A stretch of DNA of 12,385 nucleotides from Dehalococcoidia bacterium (GTDB lineage Bacteria > Chloroflexota > Dehalococcoidia > Dehalococcoidales > RBG-16-60-22), in contig JAUWBK010000013.1 in assembly GCA_030605045.1 (NCBI GenBank), positions 1-12,385 on the forward strand, in the 5' to 3' direction. The position numbers were made by a program, and so were the translations under genes. Shown here one piece after another: positions 7,066 to 12,385 of the stretch. Under the pieces are notes generated by a model, which was not told the origin of the DNA, ran no database searches, and saw only the letters and a list, made by a program, of their open reading frames with translations. The stretch's first letter is position 1. The number at the start of each line of letters is the position of its first letter.

Positions 7066-7070
7066 GTTGA

Positions 7071-7076
7071 AGGAGG
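7071..7076 (+). promoter_or_regulatory. Ribosome binding site that sets the ene-reductase start
   Basis: AGGAGG lies 5 bases before the ATG at 7082. It favours that codon over the in-frame ATG at 7055, which would overlap the cupin gene by 11 bases and add nine residues (VPELKEGE region) ahead of the conserved barrel start. Confidence 0.75.
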
Positions 7077-7081
7077 GAGAG

Positions 7082-9001
7082 ATGAGAAAGCTGCTTTGGG
7101 AACCTTTTCGGATAGGGCAGATGGAGCTCAGGAACCGGATAGTGATGCCCGCCATGCTAACCCGGTATGGTAGCGAAGAGGGGTACGTCACAGAGCGCAC
7201 TAAGAACTACTACGAGGCACGTGCTCGGGGTGGGGCTGGGCTGATCATCGAGGAGGCCACCTATGTTCATCTACGCGGGAAGTCTTTCCCAAACCAGCTA
7301 GGAATCAGCGATGACAAGTTTATTCCGGACCTAAGCCAACTGGTCCAGACTATTCACAGGCATGGCGCCAAAGCAGCTATCCAACTATTCCACGGGGGCA
7401 GGACAGCCAAATCGGCACTGAGCCTGATGCAACCTGTAGCCCCCTCGCCGTTGGCTAGCTCAGGGGGGGAGGTACCTAAAGAATTGACGGTTGACGAGAT
7501 AGCGGAAATCGTGGCCTATTTTGTCGAGGCAGCACTGAGAGCCAAGAAGGCTGGGTTCGATGGCGTGGAAATCCACGGAGCGCATAGTTTCCTCATTGAT
7601 CAATTCCTGTCCCGTGCCTCGAACAAGCGGCAGGATGTCTACGGGGGCGACCTGCCAAAGCGAGCCAGGTTCCTCATCGAAGTCATAAAGACTGTCAGAG
7701 AAGCGGTAGGGAGGAGCTATCCCGTCTGGTGTCGCCTCAACGGCAAGGAATATGGAATAGACGAGGGGACGTCTCTGGAGGAGGCCCAGGAGATAGCTCG
7801 AATGGCTCAAGACGCCAGTGCTGATGCCATCCACGTGTCTGCTGCTGGGCCCAAAGCTCCCATCCTCTTGACCTCTCCCACATTTGTCCCAGCTATCATC
7901 GCGGACTTGGCAGAAGGGATCAAGAAAGTAGTCACCGTGCCTGTAATAGCCGTGGGGAGGATCACCCCCGAAGCGGCCGAAAGCATTCTGGCAGAGGGTA
8001 AAGCAGATCTTGTCGCTATTGGCAAGGGTCTTCTGGCCGATCCGGAGCTTCCCCGCAAGGTGGCCTCGGGGAGACTAGACGACATTACCCCGTGCATAGT
8101 CTGCTTTGAATGTCGGGATGACGTGGTCTCTCCTACCGTGGTAGGCGCGCGATGTCAGGTAAACGCTGCCCTGGGAAGAGAAGAGGAATACAAGATCCTC
8201 CCGGCCAAGAAGCCTCGCAAAGTCCTGGTAGTTGGTGGTGGTCCTGGAGGCATGGAAGCCGCCAGGGTAGCCGCTCTCAAGGGGCATCAGGTAGTTCTCT
8301 GGGAGAAGGAACCCAGGCTGGGGGGCCAGTTAATCCGGGCGGCCATCCCGCCCCACAAGGATAGAATCGAGCCTTTGGCCAAATACCTCCAAACACAGCT
8401 GAAGAAGCTTGACGTCAAGATCGAATTGGGCAAAGAGGCAACAGCAGCCAAGGTTGAGGAGCTTGCGCCTGATGTATTGGTCCTGGCTACCGGTGGGAAA
8501 CCCTTGGTCCCAGAGATTCAGGGGTTGGACAAAGCTCATGTAGTCCAGGCGGAGGATGTTTTGGAGGGCAAGGGGGAGGTGGGAAATAGGGTCGTAGTAA
8601 TTGGGGGAGAATTGGTTGGTTGCGAGACCGCGGAGTTTCTCGCCGAAAAGGGAAAGAAAGTTACCGTCATAGAAATAAGACCTGAAATGGCTATCGGGGT
8701 GGGGCCTGCCCTTAGAGCCTTCTTCCTGGAAAGACTCTTGGAAAAGGGTGTTACCCTGCTCACCGGAGTTAGTAATGAGGAAGTTACTCCCAAGGGCCTG
8801 GTGCTCACTACCAAAGACGGAGAGAGAAAGACCATCGAAGCCAATACCATAGTTCTAGCGGTGGGGTCTATCCCCGACAAAAAGCTTTACGAACAGGTCA
8901 AAGGGAAGGTGCCAGAGATTCACCTGGCCGGGGACTGTGTTGAGCCACGAACAATACGCGACGCAATTGCCGACGGTTATCTTACCGGATTGCAAATATG
9001 A
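7082..9001 (+). CDS. 2,4-dienoyl-CoA reductase-like NADH:flavin oxidoreductase (Old Yellow Enzyme + FAD/NAD domains)
   Basis: The 639-residue protein has the FadH/BaiCD layout. An FMN-binding TIM barrel spans about 1-330 (RNRIVMPAM at 17-25, QLFHGGR at 101-107, VEIHGAH at 162-168, YGGD). Next is a cysteine cluster for [4Fe-4S] at C338, C341, C344 and C358, then an FAD Rossmann motif VVGGGPGGMEAA from about 383. A second nucleotide motif follows (VVVIGGELVGCETAEFLAE), and the C-terminal VHLAGDCVEPRTIRDAIADG closes the FAD site. Such enzymes pass hydride from NAD(P)H through FAD, the Fe-S cluster and FMN to a conjugated enoyl- or dienoyl-CoA. Two departures stand out. The usual proton-donor Tyr after the His pair is F170 (HGAHSFL, not HGAHGYL). 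The cysteine spacing is CxxCxxC-x13-C rather than FadH's CxxCxxxC-x11-C. It is the third gene of the dehydratase unit. The actual substrate is unknown. Confidence 0.88.
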   Translation: MRKLLWEPFRIGQMELRNRIVMPAMLTRYGSEEGYVTERTKNYYEARARGGAGLIIEEATYVHLRGKSFPNQLGISDDKFIPDLSQLVQTIHRHGAKAAIQLFHGGRTAKSALSLMQPVAPSPLASSGGEVPKELTVDEIAEIVAYFVEAALRAKKAGFDGVEIHGAHSFLIDQFLSRASNKRQDVYGGDLPKRARFLIEVIKTVREAVGRSYPVWCRLNGKEYGIDEGTSLEEAQEIARMAQDASADAIHVSAAGPKAPILLTSPTFVPAIIADLAEGIKKVVTVPVIAVGRITPEAAESILAEGKADLVAIGKGLLADPELPRKVASGRLDDITPCIVCFECRDDVVSPTVVGARCQVNAALGREEEYKILPAKKPRKVLVVGGGPGGMEAARVAALKGHQVVLWEKEPRLGGQLIRAAIPPHKDRIEPLAKYLQTQLKKLDVKIELGKEATAAKVEELAPDVLVLATGGKPLVPEIQGLDKAHVVQAEDVLEGKGEVGNRVVVIGGELVGCETAEFLAEKGKKVTVIEIRPEMAIGVGPALRAFFLERLLEKGVTLLTGVSNEEVTPKGLVLTTKDGERKTIEANTIVLAVGSIPDKKLYEQVKGKVPEIHLAGDCVEPRTIRDAIADGYLTGLQI

Positions 9002-9143
9002 AGTACTCATAATAAAATATCGGCAAGATGTCAAGTTGGCCATGAAATCAAGGGCAGAACACTAACTCATTACGTGAGGAACTCGTCGCGATAGAGAAGT
9101 ATCGGAAGACTTTTTACCCCTTTTAGCGGATTGTGTAATTCGT

Positions 9144-9166
9144 GTAACAATTGCTTGTTTTGTTAC
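9144..9166. repeat. Inverted repeat, possible operator
   Basis: GTAACAA (9144-9150) and TTGTTAC (9160-9166) form perfect 7-base arms around a 9-base centre. No T-run follows, so it does not look like a terminator. It lies about 100 bases upstream of the promoter at 9269 and may be a regulator site, though chance is possible. Confidence 0.3.
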
Positions 9167-9268
9167 CTCATTGCACTATTTAAACTATTGTATGATATGT
9201 TGCACGAAGAGGGAATGGTCACGACTTGGGGGAAATGGGTCGTGTTACGGAGCCATTGACATCGGACA

Positions 9269-9298
9269 TTGACAAAAACTGGATACGGGGAATATTAT
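9269..9298 (+). promoter_or_regulatory. Sigma70-type promoter for the ketopantoate-reductase-like gene
   Basis: A perfect TTGACA (9269-9274) precedes TATTAT (9293-9298; 5 of 6) with an 18-base spacer. The predicted start near 9305 leaves a leader of about 37 bases that ends in AGGAGGT. A second TTGACA lies 13 bases upstream (9256-9261) as part of a CATTGACA direct repeat. Confidence 0.6.
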
Positions 9299-9341
9299 TC
9301 AGGGTGATTATCAAATCGGCCGGCTTTCAGGAGGTAATCGT

Positions 9342-10418
9342 ATGACGAGACGAATTGCAATTCTAGGAGCAGGAGCTATCGGTGCGGCGATTGGTGCTTA
9401 CCTGATAAGAGAGGGGCATGATATAACCCTGATCGACCAGTGGGCGCAACATGTGGACAAGATGAGGAGCGATGGATTGAGGCTTACTGACCTGAATGGT
9501 GAGTTCACCGTGCCGACTAAAGCCCTTCATCTCAGCGAGGTTAGCAACCTCAGGGAACAGTTTGACATTGTCTACCTGTCAGTTAAGTCCTACGATACAC
9601 GCTGGTCAACCTATTTAATTGAGCCTCTCCTGAAACCGACCGGGTTCATCCTGCCGGCGCAAAATGGCCTTAATGATGAACTGGTCGCCAGCATTGTCGG
9701 CTTCAACCGTACCGTAGGTTGTGTACCCTCAATCAGCGTGGGGGTATATGAGCCAGGCCATGTCATTCGTACTGACCCTTTGACTTCCCACTGCTTCACT
9801 ATTGGAGAGCTCTCAGGCCTGATAACACCCCGTGTCCGCGAGGTGGTTGATGCTTTGAAGGTTTTTGGGCCCGGTGAAGCGACCAACAATATCTGGGGCT
9901 GGCGCTGGTCCAAACTGCTGATTAACTGCATGATGAATGCCCTCTCCGGTATCATCGGCGACGCCGTGTTTTCCTTGAATGAAGAACAGCAGGACACGGC
10001 AAACTTGATCAGGGTGGTAACTGGCTGCGAAGTTGCTCGAGTTGCCACCGCCTTGGGGATAACGCTGGAACCGATTATTGGCATTCCCGGCGGTGACTTT
10101 GCCGAAGTGACCACCACGGATGGCATCATGAAATTAAAGGAGAAGCTGGAAGCAGCTATGAAACGGAGATATATCCCCCCGGAGAAGACAAAGAAGCTAG
10201 GTGCACCAGACCGTCCGTCACTCCTGCAGGATGTGATTAAAGGCAGGCGAACCGAAGTGGACTACCTCAACGGAGAGGCTGTTAAGAAAGGTAACGAGGT
10301 AGGGATATCGACACCCATGAACCGGGCGATTGTTGACCTTACGAAAAAGATAGAGGACAGAGAGGTCAAACCTGACCCTCAAAACCTGGAGCGCTTGAAG
10401 CCATATCTCGTAATTTAA
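9342..10418 (+). CDS. 2-dehydropantoate 2-reductase family protein (ketopantoate reductase-like)
   Basis: The family reduces 2-oxo-3-hydroxy acids such as ketopantoate with NAD(P)H in the cytosol, the pantoate step of CoA synthesis. The N-terminal Rossmann motif is GAGAIGA (9-15). The catalytic-site residues of the family can be placed: K82 (SVKSY), N108 (PAQNG), K191 and N195 (WRWSKLLIN), and E305 (RRTEVDYLNG), where E. coli PanE has K72, N98, K176, N180 and E256 as I recall. At 358 residues it is about 55 longer than E. coli PanE, with much of the excess around 245-290. Strand beta-2 ends in D32 (TLIDQW), where NADPH-specific PanE has Arg, which hints at NADH preference. AGGAGGT lies 6 bases before the ATG. 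The gene has its own promoter and no immediate pan partner, so a role with another 2-oxoacid is possible; I give no symbol for that reason. Confidence 0.85.
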   Translation: MTRRIAILGAGAIGAAIGAYLIREGHDITLIDQWAQHVDKMRSDGLRLTDLNGEFTVPTKALHLSEVSNLREQFDIVYLSVKSYDTRWSTYLIEPLLKPTGFILPAQNGLNDELVASIVGFNRTVGCVPSISVGVYEPGHVIRTDPLTSHCFTIGELSGLITPRVREVVDALKVFGPGEATNNIWGWRWSKLLINCMMNALSGIIGDAVFSLNEEQQDTANLIRVVTGCEVARVATALGITLEPIIGIPGGDFAEVTTTDGIMKLKEKLEAAMKRRYIPPEKTKKLGAPDRPSLLQDVIKGRRTEVDYLNGEAVKKGNEVGISTPMNRAIVDLTKKIEDREVKPDPQNLERLKPYLVI

Positions 10419-10469
10419 ATCAACCTTAGAAGTTGTCTCCTCCATTCTTCTCCATCGTCGCTGCTATTT

Positions 10470-10500
10470 TCCCCCACACTGAGGGGACTCGTCTTTATTT
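10470..10500 (+). terminator. Weak possible Rho-independent terminator
   Basis: TCCCC (10470-10474) and GGGGA (10483-10487) can pair around an 8-base loop, followed three bases later by a T-rich run (TCTTTATTTT). The stem is short and the T-run broken. It lies about 50 bases after the ketopantoate-reductase-like stop, in the right place for a terminator of that gene. Confidence 0.3.
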
Positions 10501-10508
10501 TAGAGTTA

Positions 10509-10538
10509 TTGACAAAAGACAGTTCTTCTCCCTAAAGT
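10509..10538 (+). promoter_or_regulatory. Possible sigma70-type promoter for etfBA
   Basis: A perfect TTGACA (10509-10514) is followed after 18 bases by TAAAGT (10533-10538; 4 of 6 to consensus). The start would fall near 10545, inside the palindrome at 10543-10558, giving a leader of about 85 bases. Confidence 0.45.
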
Positions 10539-10542
10539 ATCC

Positions 10543-10558
10543 ATTACTGGATAGTAAT
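10543..10558. repeat. Palindrome at the presumed etfBA transcription start (possible operator)
   Basis: ATTACT-GGAT-AGTAAT is a perfect 6-base inverted repeat with a 4-base centre. An overlapping ATCCA-TTAC-TGGAT pair (10539-10552) offers an alternative fold. A repressor bound here would cover the start of the predicted transcript. No regulator gene is in the window to match it. Confidence 0.35.
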
Positions 10559-10630
10559 CGTGCTGGATGCTGGGCAGTCGCCACTTAAATTAACTAAAAG
10601 CGTAAATAGGTCTGACTGGAGGAAACGATT

Positions 10631-11425
10631 TTGAGAACTATCGTGCCTGTTAAACAGGTACCAGACATGAGACAGGTCAGGTTTGAAACCGAAAAAGGCG
10701 TGGTTGATAGGAGCTCTGCCGATGCTGAAATAAACCCTTTTGACCTCAATGCCTTGGAGGCAGCCGTTCAGGCAAAAGGAACTTTGGGCGGCACGGTTAC
10801 CGCCATAAGCATGGGACCACGGCAGGCAGAATCAGCACTGAGGGACGCCTTGGCTAGGGGTGCCGATAGCGCCATTCTACTTGCTGATGAAGCTTTTGCC
10901 GGTGCCGACACACTGGCGACTTCATACACTCTGGCCTACGCCATCAAGAGACTGGGCGATTTCGATTTAATCATCTGCGGCGAAAAAACGGTTGACGGCG
11001 ATACTGGTCAGGTCGGACCGGAGCTGGCGGAGCATCTCGGCATACCACACATAGCCTACGTGGCAAAGATAGAAGAGGTGGGCGAAAAGCTGAAGGTTGT
11101 CTGTGACATGGAAGGTGAATTCTACAGCGTAGAGTCTGGCTTTCCCGTGTTGATCACCGTGACCAAGGACGTCAATACCCCAAGGCTGCCGACTTTCCGC
11201 GACAAGGTGAACGCCAGGAAAGCGAAGGTAGAGATTTGGAATGCTAAAGACCTTTCCTCTGTGGCGGATGCCGGCAGGTTCGGGGCAGCGGGCTCACCCA
11301 CCAGGGTGCACAGGGTCACCATACCATCTGAGGAAGGTAGAAAAGGTCAGGTTTTCCGGGACACCAGAGATAAAACTATGAATGAACTCGTCACGACCAT
11401 ATTTCAATGTCTTGGTGAAACATGA
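10631..11425 (+). CDS. etfB: Electron transfer flavoprotein, beta subunit
   Basis: The 264-residue protein has EtfB hallmarks: VPVKQVPD at 5-12, EINPFDLNALEAA near 33-45, GADTLATSYTLA at 91-102 and CGEKTVDGDTGQVGPE at 116-131, the nucleotide-binding loop. With EtfA it forms a cytoplasmic FAD heterodimer carrying electrons between acyl-CoA dehydrogenases or similar flavoenzymes and NAD or the quinone pool. The start is a TTG at 10631, supported by GGAGG about 8 bases upstream (10618-10622) and by the conserved N-terminal strand beginning right there. Its TGA overlaps the etfA ATG (ATGA), so translation is coupled. The DTLATS and DGDTGQVGP blocks occur in FixA-like and bifurcating Etfs as well as others, so bifurcation is possible but not shown. 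Confidence 0.93.
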   Translation: MRTIVPVKQVPDMRQVRFETEKGVVDRSSADAEINPFDLNALEAAVQAKGTLGGTVTAISMGPRQAESALRDALARGADSAILLADEAFAGADTLATSYTLAYAIKRLGDFDLIICGEKTVDGDTGQVGPELAEHLGIPHIAYVAKIEEVGEKLKVVCDMEGEFYSVESGFPVLITVTKDVNTPRLPTFRDKVNARKAKVEIWNAKDLSSVADAGRFGAAGSPTRVHRVTIPSEEGRKGQVFRDTRDKTMNELVTTIFQCLGET

Positions 11426-12385
11426 AATATCAGAAACTATCTTTGAATGATTATTCTGGGGTAATGGTCTTTGCCGAGCAAAAGATGGGCGAAATCCACC
11501 CAGTCTCCTATGAAATGCTGGGCAAAGGAAGGGAGCTTGCCGACTGCCTCGGTGTTCAACTTTCCAGTGTTTTATTGGGTAGCCGGATGGAGAAAAAGGC
11601 GCAGGAGCTTATCTATTATGGTGCCGATGACGTATTCTGGTATGACCATACGGTTTTTGACGAACTTGATTTACTGAACTACAAACACAATATTGTCCGG
11701 CTAGTCAGAGAAGTTAAACCTGAGATATTCCTTTTAGGGGCCACCCGCTGGGGCCGGTCACTTGGTCCCAGAATCGCAGTGGCCTTAAACACAGGCCTGA
11801 CTGCTGATTGCACCGACCTCGAGATTGATCAGGACGGCAATTTAATTCAGATTCGCCCTGCGTTTAGCGGTAATGTTCTGGCTCACATAAAGACCAAAGC
11901 CAGACCGCAGATGGCCACAGTGAGATATAAAGTAATGCGCTGCCTGAGCCGGGATGTGGGGCGCCGGGGCGAAATAATCAGACGAGAGGCTGAACTAGTT
12001 CCCTCGCTCCTGACCGTCAGCCAAAAAGAGAGGCCTAGTGAGGTCAATATTGCTGAAGCCGAGGTTATCGTTTCGGGCGGTGCCGGACTGAGGAAAGCCG
12101 CTGATTTTTCCTTGCTTGCTGATTTAGCGGAGCTCCTAGGGGGTGTCACTGGCTCCAGCCGACTGCCGGTGGACAACGGATGGATTGGACGAGAACATCA
12201 GGTTGGTTTCAGTGGCCACACGGTCAAGCCAAAAATCTATATTGCCTGCGGTATTTCCGGGAGTCCGCAACACTTAGCTGGTATGAGGCAATCTGATGTC
12301 ATCATCGCCGTTAATAGCGACCCCTCAGCGCCGATTTTCAAGGTAGCGGATTACGGCATTGTCGGAGACCTCTATGAGGTCATCC
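11422..12385 (+). CDS. etfA: Electron transfer flavoprotein, alpha subunit (partial, cut by window end)
   Basis: The ATG at 11422 sits in the ATGA overlap with etfB, and the frame stays open to the window edge, giving 321 residues. The N-terminal domain (GVMVFAEQ, then SYEMLGKGRELAD) and the middle block FLLGATRWGRSLGPRIAVALNTGLTADCTDLEI are typical of EtfA. The C-terminal FAD domain reads SSRLPVDNGWI (245-255), QVGFSGHTVKPKIYIACGISG (260-280) and DVIIAVNSDPSAPIF, the canonical FAD-binding stretch with R247. Only the last ~20 residues are missing, after GIVGDLYEVI. No N-terminal ferredoxin extension is present. It is the partner of EtfB in one flavoprotein. The acyl-CoA dehydrogenase or quinone oxidoreductase that it serves is not in view and may follow to the right. 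Confidence 0.93.
   Translation, partial: MKYQKLSLNDYSGVMVFAEQKMGEIHPVSYEMLGKGRELADCLGVQLSSVLLGSRMEKKAQELIYYGADDVFWYDHTVFDELDLLNYKHNIVRLVREVKPEIFLLGATRWGRSLGPRIAVALNTGLTADCTDLEIDQDGNLIQIRPAFSGNVLAHIKTKARPQMATVRYKVMRCLSRDVGRRGEIIRREAELVPSLLTVSQKERPSEVNIAEAEVIVSGGAGLRKAADFSLLADLAELLGGVTGSSRLPVDNGWIGREHQVGFSGHTVKPKIYIACGISGSPQHLAGMRQSDVIIAVNSDPSAPIFKVADYGIVGDLYEVI

Larger units (their letters stand above)
9002..9341. other. Intergenic region with promoter and repeats before the ketopantoate-reductase-like gene
   Basis: This 340-base stretch carries no open frame of note and no recognisable RNA gene. It contains a 7-base inverted repeat at 9144-9166, a 6-base one at 9220-9244 (CACGAC...GTCGTG), two copies of CATTGACA (9254-9261 and 9267-9274) and the promoter described separately. 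No clear terminator follows the reductase stop at 9001. Confidence 0.55.

Noticed and set aside
7460..8097. Minus-strand open frames within the ene-reductase gene.
   Set aside because: They are antisense shadows of conserved barrel-domain coding sequence, without ribosome sites or recognisable domains.
9002..9300. Possible insertion-sequence end, suggested by the G-rich word and short repeats.
   Set aside because: There is no transposase, no matching terminal inverted repeat pair and no target-site duplication, so no mobile element is called.
9611..10129. A 172-codon minus-strand open frame inside the ketopantoate-reductase-like gene.
   Set aside because: It is a shadow of a clearly real gene on the plus strand, with low-complexity Ser/Thr/Pro-rich sequence and no family likeness.

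Overview
The window looks like chromosomal DNA of an anaerobic bacterium. It carries a four-subunit ferredoxin-dependent 2-oxoacid oxidoreductase, an Fe-S/flavin dehydratase of the 4-hydroxybutyryl-CoA dehydratase family, an Fe-S flavin ene-reductase of the 2,4-dienoyl-CoA reductase type and an electron-transfer flavoprotein. This is the usual equipment of a fermenter, syntroph or anaerobic respirer. Bacterial Shine-Dalgarno sites and sigma70-type promoter matches support a bacterium. The phylum cannot be fixed from the sequence. Chloroflexota (Dehalococcoidia-like) or Desulfobacterota are guesses only. No rRNA, tRNA, CRISPR array or recognisable transposase was seen.

Layout, left to right. 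(1) Positions 40-870, minus: kduI, 5-keto-4-deoxyuronate isomerase, reading out of the left edge. (2) 871-1328: non-coding. (3) 1329-1997, minus: an RraA/HMG-aldolase-family gene with a near-consensus promoter at 2079-2107. (4) 2110-2305, plus: a pseudogene fragment, the last ~60 residues of an acyl-CoA synthetase. (5) 2350-5080, minus: an operon in the order alpha, beta, gamma, delta (ferredoxin) for a KorABCD-type 2-oxoacid:ferredoxin oxidoreductase. (6) 5081-5392: divergent intergenic region with a good plus-strand promoter. (7) 5393-9001, plus: a tight three-gene unit of AbfD-like dehydratase, a 58-residue cupin, and a dienoyl-CoA reductase-like flavoenzyme. (8) 9342-10418, plus: a ketopantoate-reductase-family gene with its own promoter. 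(9) 10631 to the right edge, plus: etfB and etfA, with etfA cut by the window end.

How they may work together (inference). The 2-oxoacid oxidoreductase makes acyl-CoA and reduced ferredoxin. The AbfD-like enzyme would act on a hydroxyacyl- or enoyl-CoA. The dienoyl-CoA-reductase-like enzyme and the Etf would handle hydride and electron transfer to or from unsaturated acyl-CoAs. The aldolase and the ketopantoate-reductase-like protein act on 2-oxoacids. Together this suggests an anaerobic CoA-thioester/2-oxoacid catabolic neighbourhood whose substrate is not known.

The most unusual points are these. The AbfD-like protein keeps all four Fe-S ligands but appears to have lost two catalytic glutamates. 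The 58-residue cupin is cut to the bare metal-binding core between two enzymes. The ene-reductase has Phe in place of the usual proton-donor Tyr. A ligase-tail fossil sits beside the aldolase promoter.
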